DNA from: Bacteroidota bacterium
GTDB lineage: Bacteria; Bacteroidota; Bacteroidia; Chitinophagales; Chitinophagaceae
Length of the DNA stretch: 56,455 nt
NCBI GenBank assembly: GCA_026391435.1
Contig: JAPLEJ010000039.1
Coordinates: 1-56,455 of the forward strand
Reading direction: 5' to 3'
Part shown: one piece after another, positions 45,562 through 55,456 of the stretch
Layout of the letters: every line of letters begins with the position of its first letter
Position numbering within the stretch: the stretch's first letter is position 1
The notes under the pieces: generated by a model
The model's database searches: none
Told to the model about the DNA's origin: nothing
The model's input: the letters and a program-made list of their open reading frames with translations, nothing else
Translations under genes and position numbers: made by a program

Positions 45562-46605
45562 TTATAATTTAGCCAATATCATTGCTCCAGTTAAAAGCAT
45601 ATTAAATAATGCCAAAGGAATCATTGTCTTCCAACCTAAGTTCATCAACTGATCATATCTAAACCTTGGAATGGTCCAGCGAATCCACATAAATAAAAAT
45701 ACAAAGAGTACAATTTTTATAAGTAGTGTTCCTATTCCAATCATTGCAGCGATATTAGGCGCCACGGTGCTTTCATCAAAGAAGGGTAAGTCATAGCCGC
45801 CAAAATACATAGAAGCCATAATGGTACTACTCATAATCATGTTGACATATTCTGCAAATAAATAAAATCCCAACTTCATCGAAGAATATTCTTGATGGTA
45901 TCCAAAGTTCAATTCATTTTCAGCTTCGGGTAAATCAAAGGGGGTACGATTACATTCGGCCATCGCACAAATAAAGAAAATAATAAATCCCAATGGTTGA
46001 TATACCACATTCCACCAATGGCCTGACACTTGATCAGCAACAATGGTTTTTAAACTTAAAGTGCCTGTTGTCATCAATAAAGCAATCAAGGCAAGTCCCA
46101 TTGCAATTTCGTAACTAATGGCTTGCGATGCAGCTCTTAATGCAGACATCAATGAAAATTTATTATTAGATGCCCAACCTCCAATCATAATACCATATAC
46201 ACTCATACTCACTACTGCAAAAACATATAAGATGCCAATATTCACGTCAGCAACTTGTAATGCAATAGTGCGTCCAAATAAATGAAGATCAGTACTCCAA
46301 GGAATGACTGCTGATGTCATAAGTGAAGCAGTCATCGCCAAGCCTGGTCCTAAAATAAATAACCACTTGCTGGCCGCTGTAGGAATAATTTCTTCCTTCA
46401 TAATTAGTTTTAACCCATCTGCCAAAGGTTGAAATAATCCAAAAGGACCTACTCTGTTGGGACCTGGACGGTCTTGTAAAATAGCTGCAACTTTTCGTTC
46501 GCCAAATGTGGTGTATAATGTAATTAATAAAGTAGTCAGCACGATGATGATAATCAAAATCAGCTTCTCAATAACGAAGGCCCAATCAAATGAATGTAAA
46601 GTCAT
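45562..46605 (-). CDS. nuoH: NADH-quinone oxidoreductase subunit H
   Basis: NuoH forms the quinone-binding junction between the two arms of complex I. The 347-residue protein has eight or so helices, with GERKVAAILQDRPGPNRVGP near the start, ECNRTPFDLPEAENELNFGY in the middle, and WIRWTIPRFRYDQLMNLGWK near the end. It follows nuoG by 11 bases. Confidence 0.97.
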   Translation of the reverse strand: MTLHSFDWAFVIEKLILIIIIVLTTLLITLYTTFGERKVAAILQDRPGPNRVGPFGLFQPLADGLKLIMKEEIIPTAASKWLFILGPGLAMTASLMTSAVIPWSTDLHLFGRTIALQVADVNIGILYVFAVVSMSVYGIMIGGWASNNKFSLMSALRAASQAISYEIAMGLALIALLMTTGTLSLKTIVADQVSGHWWNVVYQPLGFIIFFICAMAECNRTPFDLPEAENELNFGYHQEYSSMKLGFYLFAEYVNMIMSSTIMASMYFGGYDLPFFDESTVAPNIAAMIGIGTLLIKIVLFVFLFMWIRWTIPRFRYDQLMNLGWKTMIPLALFNMLLTGAMILAKL

Positions 46606-46616
46606 GCTATGATAAA

Positions 46617-47741
46617 TTAGGCGTTATTAATATTTTGATTAAAAGTAGTCCCGTTCGAAGGGCCTTCGTTTTCACTTAAATGAATATTGATTTGGTTCAC
46701 TTCACTTTCATTGTGAATATCCATTAATAAGTGTGGCGCTCTGCCTTCATTGATTGCAGCAAAGGTTTCATTAGGGATATGGGTTCCAACGTTTCCAGCG
46801 TAATGGCCTTGCGATATAACCGATTGTCTGCTAATGGCCCTTGGTCCTTCAATTACCCAATCACTACTTTGTTTTTTATCAAAACGACAGGTATTACATA
46901 TCCATCCTGGCTTGCCTTGTGGCGTATCTTCAATTTCTCCCCATTCATCCTTACGTGCAGTTACCCTAAATACTTCATCGCCCCTATTCCATAAAGTCAC
47001 TCGACCTGAACATGTAGGACAATCGCGATACGCATCCATCGGTTTCAAAAACCAAACCCTATTTTTAAATCTAAAAGTTTTATCAGTTAAAGCACCCACC
47101 GGACAAACGTCAATTACATTACCAATGAATTCATTGTCTAAACTCTTTTCAATATGGGTTGCAATTTCAGCATGATCCCCTCTATCTAAAATACCATGTA
47201 CTCTCTTATTGGTTAATTCATCTGCTGTAAACACACAACGGTAACATAAAATACAACGCGTCATATGTAATTGAATATGCTTTCCTAAATCATGCTTTTT
47301 AAAAGTACGTCTTTGAAACTCATACCTCGTATTTGAAGCGCCATGCTCAAAACTTAAATCTTGTAAATGACATTCGCCTGCTTGATCACAAATAGGGCAA
47401 TCTAAAGGATGATTTAATAATAAAAATTCTACAACACCCGCACGCGCATCAATTACTTTTTCACTCGTAATATTTTTTACTTCCATTCCATCCATCACAG
47501 TTGTACGACAAGAAGCTACCAACTTGGGCATGGGTCGAGGATCTTTTTCGGAGCCCTTGGATACTTCCACTAAACAGGTACGACATTTACCACCACTGCC
47601 TTTTAATTTACTATAATAACACATGGCGGGTGGTGCGACAGTTCCACCAATTTGTCTTGCCGCTTGCAAAATAGTAGTGCCCGCTGGAACTTCAATGGTT
47701 ATGTTGTCGACCGTTACTTTAAATAATATTTGTTCACTCAT
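46617..47741 (-). CDS. nuoG: NADH-quinone oxidoreductase subunit G, short form
   Basis: NuoG passes electrons through iron-sulfur clusters in the peripheral arm of complex I. This protein is 374 residues; the E. coli one is about 900. It keeps the [2Fe-2S] site (Cys41, 53, 56, 78), His111-Cys115-Cys118-Cys124, a [4Fe-4S] site (Cys163, 166, 169, 213) and a further four-Cys group (241, 244, 282, 285) like that at the head of molybdopterin domains. The rest of the molybdopterin-like domain is absent. The reading frame is intact and nuoH follows after 11 bases, so this looks like the natural length, as in other Bacteroidota. Confidence 0.93.
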   Translation of the reverse strand: MSEQILFKVTVDNITIEVPAGTTILQAARQIGGTVAPPAMCYYSKLKGSGGKCRTCLVEVSKGSEKDPRPMPKLVASCRTTVMDGMEVKNITSEKVIDARAGVVEFLLLNHPLDCPICDQAGECHLQDLSFEHGASNTRYEFQRRTFKKHDLGKHIQLHMTRCILCYRCVFTADELTNKRVHGILDRGDHAEIATHIEKSLDNEFIGNVIDVCPVGALTDKTFRFKNRVWFLKPMDAYRDCPTCSGRVTLWNRGDEVFRVTARKDEWGEIEDTPQGKPGWICNTCRFDKKQSSDWVIEGPRAISRQSVISQGHYAGNVGTHIPNETFAAINEGRAPHLLMDIHNESEVNQINIHLSENEGPSNGTTFNQNINNA

Positions 47742-47756
47742 AGTTTATAATCAATG

Positions 47757-49109
47757 TTATGCAGGTACATGTATTGGATCCGCATAGTGTTGTAAACCAA
47801 AATTGCTTGTTTGCGCTAGTTCTTTATGGTTGATATGCCATTCAAATTCATCACGGAAATGACGGATAGCTGCGGCTACAGGCCATGCAGCAGCATCTCC
47901 TAATGGACAAATGGTATTCCCTTCAATTTTTCTTTGTATGTCCCACAATAAATCGATATCACTCATTTCACCTTTTCCTGATTCTATTTTTTGTAATATT
48001 TTTTCCATCCAACCCGTTCCTTCACGACAAGGCGAACATTGTCCACAACTTTCATGTCTGTAAAAACGCGCTAAGGTTAATGTATTTTTTACGATGCATT
48101 GATCTTCATCTAATACGATGAAACCACCCGAACCCATCATAGAACCGGTTGCAAAACCACCATCACTTAAACTTTCGTAGTTCATGTAACGCGTTTCCCC
48201 TTTCGCTGTTTTTAATAATAAATTAGCAGGCAAGATAGGCACGGATGATCCGCCCGGAATACAAGCTTTTAATTTTTTGCCATTCGCAATACCGCCACAA
48301 TATTCATCACTATAAATAAAATCTTCTACTGAAATGGTCATGTCTATTTCATATACGCCTGGCTTATTAATATTGCCACAAGCTGAAATTAACTTCGTAC
48401 CCGTAGATCGACCCACCCCAATTTTAGCATATTCCTCACCACCCATTTTTATAATTGGCACGATGGCTGCTAATGTTTCTACATTATTCACAACAGTAGG
48501 TCGCATCCACAAACCTTGAATGGCTGGGAACGGAGGCTTAATACGAGGATTGCCTCTTTTACCTTCTAATGACTCAATTAATGCTGTTTCTTCACCACAT
48601 ATATAAGCGCCTGCTCCGCGATGCACATGAATCATGCAATCAAAACCAGTTCCTAAAATATTTTTACCTAACCATCCATTTTTTGTTGCTTCTAAAATGG
48701 CTTCTTCTAAAATAGTAGCCACCCATGCATACTCTCCTCTGATATAAATATAAGTGTCGTTAGATCCTAACGCAAAAGAAGAAATAATTAATCCTTCAAT
48801 TAATAAGTGGGGTAAAAATTCCATTAAATAACGATCCTTAAAAGTACCTGGCTCACTTTCATCTGCATTACAAACCAAATGGCGTGGAACACCTTCGGGC
48901 TTTGCAATAAAACTCCATTTCATACCCGCTGGAAATCCTGCACCTCCTCGACCTCTCAATCCACTCTTTTTCACTTCCTCTACAATAGCTTCAATGGACA
49001 TTTCCTTCAAGGCCTTTTCTACCGCAGCATATCCACCCTCACGACGATAAACATCATAAGAACGAATTCCTGGCACACTGGCTTTTTCTAATAATAATTT
49101 TACACCCAT
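47757..49109 (-). CDS. nuoF: NADH-quinone oxidoreductase subunit F
   Basis: NuoF binds NADH, FMN and one [4Fe-4S] cluster at the tip of complex I. The 450-residue protein has the nucleotide site GLRGRGGAGFPAGMKW (50-65), AYICGEETALIESLEG, and the cluster motif CGQCSPCREG with Cys355, 358 and 361, with a fourth Cys in NTICPLGD. It lies 25 bases after nuoE. Confidence 0.97.
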   Translation of the reverse strand: MGVKLLLEKASVPGIRSYDVYRREGGYAAVEKALKEMSIEAIVEEVKKSGLRGRGGAGFPAGMKWSFIAKPEGVPRHLVCNADESEPGTFKDRYLMEFLPHLLIEGLIISSFALGSNDTYIYIRGEYAWVATILEEAILEATKNGWLGKNILGTGFDCMIHVHRGAGAYICGEETALIESLEGKRGNPRIKPPFPAIQGLWMRPTVVNNVETLAAIVPIIKMGGEEYAKIGVGRSTGTKLISACGNINKPGVYEIDMTISVEDFIYSDEYCGGIANGKKLKACIPGGSSVPILPANLLLKTAKGETRYMNYESLSDGGFATGSMMGSGGFIVLDEDQCIVKNTLTLARFYRHESCGQCSPCREGTGWMEKILQKIESGKGEMSDIDLLWDIQRKIEGNTICPLGDAAAWPVAAAIRHFRDEFEWHINHKELAQTSNFGLQHYADPIHVPA

Positions 49110-49134
49110 TGTTTATGCTTTATAAATATAATTG

Positions 49135-49632
49135 CTATGCCTTTGCTTGCAGTCGATATTCTGCAATAATGGCATCCACTTTATCTTTTGTTAAATGTTC
49201 TTTATAAATTTTTCCTACTTGCATCATGGGTGCATAACCACAGGCACCTAAGCATTCCACAAGTTTTAATGAAAACAATCCGTCTTTTGTTGTTTCTCCT
49301 GGTTGAATTCCTAATTGCGTTTGAATGTATGCAATGATATTTTCGGAACCACTAATCATACACGGACCCGTTTGACACACTTCAAAAATAAATTTACCCA
49401 TGGGTTTCAAATGGTACATACTGTAAAATGTAGCCACTTCGTAAACTTCAATGGGCTCAATGCTTAATAAAGAAGCTACATAATCCATTGCTTCGGTAGG
49501 CAACCATCCTCCAAAACTATCCTGTGCCAAATGTAGTACAGGCAATAAGGCGCTTTTTTGTTTACCCTCTGGATAATGAGCTACCAAGCGATTCAACTCG
49601 GTCATTTGTTCCTTATTAAATTGAAGACTCAT
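49135..49632 (-). CDS. nuoE: NADH-quinone oxidoreductase subunit E
   Basis: NuoE carries a [2Fe-2S] cluster and pairs with NuoF. The 165-residue protein has a thioredoxin-like fold with ligands Cys86 and Cys91 (CQTGPC) and Cys127 and Cys131 (CLGAC). It lies 62 bases after nuoD, the longest gap in the operon; I see no promoter or hairpin in it. Confidence 0.96.
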   Translation of the reverse strand: MSLQFNKEQMTELNRLVAHYPEGKQKSALLPVLHLAQDSFGGWLPTEAMDYVASLLSIEPIEVYEVATFYSMYHLKPMGKFIFEVCQTGPCMISGSENIIAYIQTQLGIQPGETTKDGLFSLKLVECLGACGYAPMMQVGKIYKEHLTKDKVDAIIAEYRLQAKA

Positions 49633-49694
49633 ATTAAAATTTCTTTTTTCTCGTTCAAATTATTTTATCCTACCAAACATGCACCATTATATCA

Positions 49695-50921
49695 CTAAGC
49701 ATCCAACTCTCCTGCAATCAAGTTCAAACTACTCATTGTTACCACCGCGTCACTTAACATTCCACCCTTAATCAATTCTTCAAATGCTTGGTAATAAATA
49801 AAACAAGGGCGTCTAAAATGTAAACGGAAAGGAGTCCTTCCTCCATCACTTACTAAGTAAAAGCCTAACTCACCATTACCCCCTTCTACTGCACTATAAA
49901 TTTGTCCTTTAGGTAAATCTATTTCGCCCATTATAATTTTAAAATGCCAAATGAGTGCTTCCATTTTGGTATACACATCTTCTTTCTTAGGTAAATAATA
50001 AGCAGGTACATCCGCATGATATACTTCCGCCTCAGCACCTTTAAAGGATTGTACTTTTTGATATGCTTGTTTTATGATAGATATACTTTCATACATTTCA
50101 GCATTACGTACTAAAAAGCGATCATAATTATCTCCTGTTGTTCCCACTGGTACTTTAAAATCAAAATCTTGATAGCTGCTGTATGGTTGTTGTACCCTAA
50201 CATCATAATCTACGCCAGCAGCGCGTAAATTAGGACCAGTAAATCCATAGTTCATGGCGCGTTGTGCACTTATGCCACCGGTACCTTGTGTACGTTCCAT
50301 GAAAATACGATTGCGAGCAAATAAATTTTCAAACTCACGCAACACTTTAGGATACTCGTTTAAGAATTTTTCGAGCTTCGTAAACGCTGTATTTGTAAAA
50401 TTCCTTTCAAAGCCACCAATGCGGCCAATATTAGTAGTAAGACGGGACCCACATACTTCTTCATATATTTCATAAATTAATTCACGGTATTGCATCACAT
50501 ATAAAAACCCAGTATATGCTCCAGTATCCACGCCTACAATAGAATTACAAATTAAATGATCTGAAATACGTGCTAATTCCATAATAATCACACGCAAGTA
50601 ATCAACGCGTTTAGGTAGTTCTACTTTTAAAAATCGCTCACAAGTAATATGCCATCCCATATTGTTAATAGGACTGCTACAATAATTTAATCTGTCGGTA
50701 ATGGGTGTGATTTGATACAGAGGTCGGCGTTCTGCTAATTTTTCAAAAGCCCTATGAATATAGCCTACCGTTTGTTCTGTAGATACCACGCGCTCCCCAT
50801 CCACTTCCATAATATTTTGAAAAACACCATGCGTAGCAGGATGAGTAGGTCCTATATTTAAAGTGGTTGTCGTTTTTTCGATCGACCCCTTTGGTAATGC
50901 TATATGACTGTGTTGTTCCAT
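49695..50921 (-). CDS. nuoD: NADH-quinone oxidoreductase subunit D
   Basis: NuoD is the 49-kDa-type subunit that lines the quinone site. The 408-residue protein begins with NIGPTHPATHGV, has RVDYLRVIIMELARISDHL and ends with the hydrogenase-like C-terminus without nickel-binding cysteines, as expected for complex I. It is separate from nuoC here, 32 bases after it. Confidence 0.97.
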   Translation of the reverse strand: MEQHSHIALPKGSIEKTTTTLNIGPTHPATHGVFQNIMEVDGERVVSTEQTVGYIHRAFEKLAERRPLYQITPITDRLNYCSSPINNMGWHITCERFLKVELPKRVDYLRVIIMELARISDHLICNSIVGVDTGAYTGFLYVMQYRELIYEIYEEVCGSRLTTNIGRIGGFERNFTNTAFTKLEKFLNEYPKVLREFENLFARNRIFMERTQGTGGISAQRAMNYGFTGPNLRAAGVDYDVRVQQPYSSYQDFDFKVPVGTTGDNYDRFLVRNAEMYESISIIKQAYQKVQSFKGAEAEVYHADVPAYYLPKKEDVYTKMEALIWHFKIIMGEIDLPKGQIYSAVEGGNGELGFYLVSDGGRTPFRLHFRRPCFIYYQAFEELIKGGMLSDAVVTMSSLNLIAGELDA

Positions 50922-50953
50922 GTAATTTCTAGTTGCTCTTTTAAAATTTTTAA

Positions 50954-51460
50954 TTACCCCCTTCCAAACATTTCATCATCCTTATCAATACGCGTTTGAT
51001 CCTCCAAAGGAAATTCTTTCCTTAATGGAAAATAATCCATCTCGTCCACATTCAAAATGCGTTTTAAATTCGGATGTCCAATAAAATTGATTCCAAAAAA
51101 ATCGTAAGTTTCTCGTTCCATCCAATTAGCACTTTCAAATAATTTAGTAGCTGTGAATACATCCGGCTTTGCTACTGGAACGGAAACAGAATATCGCAAA
51201 CGAATATTTTCAATAAAATTATGAAGATGATAAACCACAACTAATTCTGCCCCTGAATGATCTGGATAATTCACCCCGCATAAGTCAGTTAAAAAAGTAA
51301 ATCCTAAACTAGGTTCATCATATAAAAATTGAAGCAATTTTAAATTCATTTCTGCAGAAGATTCAAAAGACAAAATGCCCGAATCAGTAGAAAATTGGAA
51401 TACTTGATCGTTGAATTTTTCAACTAATTTTTCTTGTATATACTCGTTGGTTAAAGCCAT
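50954..51460 (-). CDS. nuoC: NADH-quinone oxidoreductase subunit C
   Basis: NuoC is the 30-kDa-type subunit of complex I. The 168-residue protein has the signature ERETYDFFGINFIGHPNLKR followed by DYFPLRKEFPLE. Residues before this form the usual alpha/beta domain. It lies 27 bases after nuoB. Confidence 0.95.
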   Translation of the reverse strand: MALTNEYIQEKLVEKFNDQVFQFSTDSGILSFESSAEMNLKLLQFLYDEPSLGFTFLTDLCGVNYPDHSGAELVVVYHLHNFIENIRLRYSVSVPVAKPDVFTATKLFESANWMERETYDFFGINFIGHPNLKRILNVDEMDYFPLRKEFPLEDQTRIDKDDEMFGRG

Positions 51461-51487
51461 TATGAATGCAATAGAGTTTAAATTATT

Positions 51488-52075
51488 TTATTGTATGCCG
51501 TAGCTATTTAATAAATCACGATATTTTTCACTGTTGCGACGACGAATACTTTCTTGACCCACTAAGTCTTGTATTTTCATAAAACCATCAATGATGGCTT
51601 CGGGACGAGGAGGACAACCAGGAACATAAACATCAACTGGAATGACTTGATCAATGCCTTGTAAAACACTATAAGTATCAAATATGCCGCCGCTTGAAGC
51701 GCAAGCCCCTACTGCAATGACCCATCTTGGTTCAGCCATCTGCAAATACACTTGTCTTAAAACAGGTGCCATTTTTTTTGCAATGGTACCCATCACCATT
51801 AATAAATCACATTGTCTTGGAGAAAAGCCCACACGCTCCGAACCAAATCGAGCTAAATCATAATGGGAAGCCATTGTTGCCATAAATTCAATACCGCAAC
51901 AAGAAGTCGCAAATGGCAATGGCCATAATGAATTTTTACGAGCAAGGCCTACTACCGAACTTAATTGAGTTGCAAAAAAACCATCGCCAGGAACACCATC
52001 GGGTGCTTTACCCATTGAAATGGCTTCTGAAATATTAGCTTCTTTTGGATTTAAATTAAATCGAACTGGGCGCAT
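51488..52075 (-). CDS. nuoB: NADH-quinone oxidoreductase subunit B
   Basis: NuoB holds cluster N2, the last [4Fe-4S] cluster before quinone. The 195-residue protein has the four ligands Cys59 and Cys60 (SCCGIEF), Cys125 (GACASSGG) and Cys154 (PGCPPRPEA). It lies 24 bases after nuoA. Confidence 0.97.
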   Translation of the reverse strand: MRPVRFNLNPKEANISEAISMGKAPDGVPGDGFFATQLSSVVGLARKNSLWPLPFATSCCGIEFMATMASHYDLARFGSERVGFSPRQCDLLMVMGTIAKKMAPVLRQVYLQMAEPRWVIAVGACASSGGIFDTYSVLQGIDQVIPVDVYVPGCPPRPEAIIDGFMKIQDLVGQESIRRRNSEKYRDLLNSYGIQ

Positions 52076-52099
52076 AGATTGTATTAAAATTTTTAATAA

Positions 52100-52501
52100 T
52101 TATTCTTCCCACTTTAAAGCTCCTTTTTTAATGATATAAATAAAACCCACTAAAAAGAATGCTACAAATAATACCACTTCAAAAAAACCATTCCATCCTA
52201 AACTTTTAAAATTAACAGCATAAGGATAAAAGAAAATGACTTCTACATCAAACAGTACAAATAAAATTGCAATTAAAAAATATTTAACCGCCATCGGCGA
52301 TCTTGCATCACCATGTGATTCAATACCACTAGCAAAACTTTCTAATTTATCCGAGGTTTGGCGAGAGGGTCCCACCCAACTTGAAACAAAAATCATCAAT
52401 GCCACAAAGCCGCCAGCAAACAATAATTGTAAGGCAATAGGTAAGTAATTGGTGGCGCTGTTTATTTCATTAGCAGACAACAAATACAGTGGCAAATTCA
52501 T
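52100..52501 (-). CDS. nuoA: NADH-quinone oxidoreductase subunit A
   Basis: NuoA is a three-helix membrane subunit of complex I. The 133-residue protein has the loop YESG-like region FASGIESHGDARSPMAVKYFL and FVLFDVEVIFFYPYAV, both typical. It is the first gene of the 14-gene nuo operon, with a -7 box 19 bases upstream. Confidence 0.95.
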   Translation of the reverse strand: MNLPLYLLSANEINSATNYLPIALQLLFAGGFVALMIFVSSWVGPSRQTSDKLESFASGIESHGDARSPMAVKYFLIAILFVLFDVEVIFFYPYAVNFKSLGWNGFFEVVLFVAFFLVGFIYIIKKGALKWEE

Positions 52502-52520
52502 ACACTATGTTTTGGATCCG

Positions 52521-52528
52521 CAAAAATA
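52521..52528 (-). promoter_or_regulatory. -7 box for the nuo operon
   Basis: The minus strand reads TATTTTTG, fitting TAnnTTTG, 19 bases before the nuoA ATG and just after the terminator of the TPR gene in the 121-base gap. Confidence 0.4.
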
Positions 52529-52555
52529 CGCAAAGGATAGCTCATATAACGAAAA

Positions 52556-52575
52556 ACTCCCCATAAATGGGGAGT
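52556..52575 (-). terminator. Terminator of the TPR gene
   Basis: ACTCCCCA (52556-52563) pairs with TGGGGAGT (52568-52575) around a four-base loop. T residues follow on the minus strand. It lies 47 bases after the stop of the TPR gene and insulates nuoA. Confidence 0.85.
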
Positions 52576-52622
52576 AAATTTCAATTATTTTTTACACAAT
52601 AGATGTGCTTAAAATCCAGTGT

Positions 52623-54386
52623 TTAACCTTTTTTACCTTGAGTAGTGTCTGCTATCGCTTTAGGAGCGGTTGCACCCCCCTTTCCATCCTTCATTTTCTT
52701 TAAAATTTCGATATTTTTAGTAAACTGCCCCTTTGCACCTAAAGTCGAAGGGTCATTCGGCACTAATTCCAATACCTTATCACACATGGCTACTGCATTT
52801 TCATATGCCTTAGTCTCATTATAATAACCAATAAGGGTATAATAGTTGTTGATCAATGCTTGTTTATTCTTAGCCACATCTTTCAATAAAAATTCATTTT
52901 GAACATTGACTGCTTCAAATAATACACCCAAATTATTAGCTGTATCTATCAATCTAGCTGCTTTTACATAAAAAGAGTACCCATTTGGTTTTTCAGGGAA
53001 AGCGGCCATATATTCCTTAGAAATACTCATCGCCATAGTGGCCTCCTTAGCATTAACTGCAATACTTGCAGTTTTGTAGTAATAAACTTCATCTTTAGCC
53101 CCTCTAAGAGCAGAATAATTCGCATACCATTTTAATTCATCAGTATACATATTAGATTTTTCTAACATTTCATATCCTAATTTGTAATACTTTAGCTTAT
53201 CCGCTTTAAGAGTGTCTGCAGCAATTGCTTTTTCCAACAAAGCTGATAATGCCACTTGATTGCCACTAAAACGAGATATAATTTTGACAGCTAATTCATA
53301 ATCACTAGTAGTTATCTTATCTGCTGGACTTGTATTTATAAATTGTTCTATATAAGTTTTTGCTTGAGCCGAATCCCCTTTACGATCATAATTGTAAGCC
53401 AATAAAACACCTAGCCTTGGCAAAGCAGGAATACCTATGGTCGTTTCTAAAGATTTTGCCTTTTCTAATGATGCATCGTATTGACCAGCACGGAAAAGAT
53501 AATCTGCATTAAATATATCTAATGAAGGATCTTTATCGGCATTCTTTATAAATAAATCCAAATTCTTTTTAGCTGTATCTGTATTGTTATCGGCATAATA
53601 AACGTACAAGGCAAAATAAACAGGTGGAAATGTTGGGTCTGCTGCAATCGCTTTATTATAATATTCGTCGAATGACTCCTTATTACTTTGCGTTTGATAT
53701 ATTCTACCTATTCTAAAATAAGGGAATGCATTTTTAGGATCTCGGTTGATGGCTTCTTGTAATGCAGTCACTGCTTCTCCTCCATTTTCGCCCCCCATTT
53801 TTAAATAATTAATACCTAAATTAATATATAAATTAGCATTCACCGCATTTTCATATGCGGATATGGTTTCTTTTAATTTATCAACTGCATATCTGTGATC
53901 TCCAATCGCAATAGGCGTTTCGGCGTAAATGTATCCAATCGCATTTACAATATCTGGATTGGGCTTACCCTTGAATTTTCCCTTGGTCACTAATGAAGTA
54001 GTAAGTGCTAATTCTAAATTTTGTTTAACGGCATTGGCATCCGCCCCTTCTAATAATTGAATATGTGACATCCCCACTAATAACCATGCATCATTGCCAA
54101 TGGTCTTTAATGATTCTTGGTAAAGCGCTTTTGCTTTTTTGATGGTGGTATCGCTTGGCATACCCGATCCTTGTTCCGCTAAGATCGCTTCTCCATACCA
54201 AAAAATATTTTCTGTATTCGTAGGATTTTTTGATAAGGATTCCTTAAAAAAAGCTAGGGCTGATTTATTTTTTTCATAGTTCAACAATTTAACCCCCTCT
54301 GCCAAAGGAGATACCCCAGGAACTTGCGCACTCAATCCTGCCATTACCAAAAACACACTCATGGATAAAACAACCAATTTTTTCAT
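52623..54386 (-). CDS. Secreted tetratricopeptide-repeat protein
   Basis: The 587-residue protein has a signal peptide (MKKLVVLSMSVFLVMAGLSAQ) and a run of TPR units, visible for example at ANLYINLGINYLKMGG, AFPYFRIGRIYQTQ and PVYFALYVYYADN. It ends in a Lys/Gly-rich tail. TPR proteins act as protein-binding scaffolds, here in the periplasm. In Bacteroidota a similar pair, a PstS-like lipoprotein followed by a TPR protein, often sits next to exbB-exbD-tonB, and that is the best hint to its role. I use ATG 54386; a GTG just before it is less likely. The gene follows the PstS-like gene by about 140 bases. Confidence 0.85.
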   Translation of the reverse strand: MKKLVVLSMSVFLVMAGLSAQVPGVSPLAEGVKLLNYEKNKSALAFFKESLSKNPTNTENIFWYGEAILAEQGSGMPSDTTIKKAKALYQESLKTIGNDAWLLVGMSHIQLLEGADANAVKQNLELALTTSLVTKGKFKGKPNPDIVNAIGYIYAETPIAIGDHRYAVDKLKETISAYENAVNANLYINLGINYLKMGGENGGEAVTALQEAINRDPKNAFPYFRIGRIYQTQSNKESFDEYYNKAIAADPTFPPVYFALYVYYADNNTDTAKKNLDLFIKNADKDPSLDIFNADYLFRAGQYDASLEKAKSLETTIGIPALPRLGVLLAYNYDRKGDSAQAKTYIEQFINTSPADKITTSDYELAVKIISRFSGNQVALSALLEKAIAADTLKADKLKYYKLGYEMLEKSNMYTDELKWYANYSALRGAKDEVYYYKTASIAVNAKEATMAMSISKEYMAAFPEKPNGYSFYVKAARLIDTANNLGVLFEAVNVQNEFLLKDVAKNKQALINNYYTLIGYYNETKAYENAVAMCDKVLELVPNDPSTLGAKGQFTKNIEILKKMKDGKGGATAPKAIADTTQGKKG

Positions 54387-54529
54387 CACTATTCGTTTTT
54401 AATTAAATACGGAAAATAGAAATTTAATTTTATTTCAATTTCTGTAGGTGAAAATATCAATTTTTCGGGGAAATTCATCTTTAATTAATGGTTAATTGTA
54501 CTACAAAATGTTAGTTTTTATAAGCGGTA

Positions 54530-55432
54530 CTAACTCAAAAGTCCCTTTCGTTTTTGAAACCCCATTTTAGTAGGAACAAGAAAAGACCTTCTAAATATTA
54601 ACTGCCCCCTTTCTAAACTCATAAAATTGAGTAAACCCGACCCCAAACCGGGTGCATTTTCCTTTAAAATATAATAAATAGGCAAGGATAAGGAGTATTG
54701 CCCCTTACTAATGGTCGAAGGAGAAGGTTGCGAAAAATAGCCTTTTTCTATACAAAGCGTACACTCGACTAAGGCTGTTTTCACTAATTTTTGATTCTCC
54801 ACCTGCTTTGCATCATAAGTGTCCCCCACCCAATTCATGCCAACAAAAGCAATCGCATTAGGATGATTTTTAATGTATGAAATGGCCTCCTCACTCCCTT
54901 TCGCCGCATGTACATTTGGGCCAAATCCTTGTTCTTTTAATAAGCTATCTTTTAAAAATCTGATGATCCCTGTTAAGTTATTCCCATCCATCACCACTTC
55001 TTGCGGATCCAACCCTTTTAATTTATTTCCTAATTGCTTTAATGTAAATACGGAGTCCTTTGCTTTTTTATTAATGAGCACTGCAATGGCATTATAGGCG
55101 AGTATCCCAAATGTGGGCGCATAGCCCAATTGATTTTTATAAGTGGCTTGCTCTGGTTTATTTAATCCTCTTGTAATAAAGATCATTCTAGTACTATCCT
55201 TTGCAAAGTCCTTTAAACACTCAATTTCAGACTTATAGGATACATTAATAATGGCATTGGGAAAACTAGATTTAAACACTTTCAATTGTTCCTCTATGAA
55301 GGGCTTAAAACTTTCTTCTACTGAGATATCGATCGCCCCTTCGCTTGGTGTATCAGTTGGTGTATTCACTTTATTAGTGTTACAAGCCATGAATAAAACA
55401 GCAAACCCTACTATAATTATATAATTACGCAT
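54530..55432 (-). CDS. PstS-like substrate-binding lipoprotein
   Basis: The 300-residue protein has a lipoprotein signal (VLFMAC, lipid Cys17) and a periplasmic-binding-protein fold related to phosphate-binding PstS: DISVEESFKPFIEEQ near the start, then GFGPNVHAAKGSEEAISYI and HPNAIAFVGMNWVGD. There are no pstA, pstB or pstC genes in the window. So phosphate import is not supported by context; linkage to the TonB system is the more attractive idea because such proteins often lie beside tonB. It lies 24 bases after a small membrane protein gene. Confidence 0.8.
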   Translation of the reverse strand: MRNYIIIVGFAVLFMACNTNKVNTPTDTPSEGAIDISVEESFKPFIEEQLKVFKSSFPNAIINVSYKSEIECLKDFAKDSTRMIFITRGLNKPEQATYKNQLGYAPTFGILAYNAIAVLINKKAKDSVFTLKQLGNKLKGLDPQEVVMDGNNLTGIIRFLKDSLLKEQGFGPNVHAAKGSEEAISYIKNHPNAIAFVGMNWVGDTYDAKQVENQKLVKTALVECTLCIEKGYFSQPSPSTISKGQYSLSLPIYYILKENAPGLGSGLLNFMSLERGQLIFRRSFLVPTKMGFQKRKGLLS

Positions 55433-55456
55433 AATGAAAAACTTGATTTTTAAAAA

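Noticed and set aside
46617..47741. NuoG broken by a frameshift
   Set aside because: nuoH begins 11 bases after the stop and there is no leftover coding sequence for the missing domain, so the short form is natural.
54506..54535. Terminator after the PstS-like gene
   Set aside because: GTTAGT and ACTAAC form only a six-pair AT-rich stem overlapping the stop codon; too weak to call.
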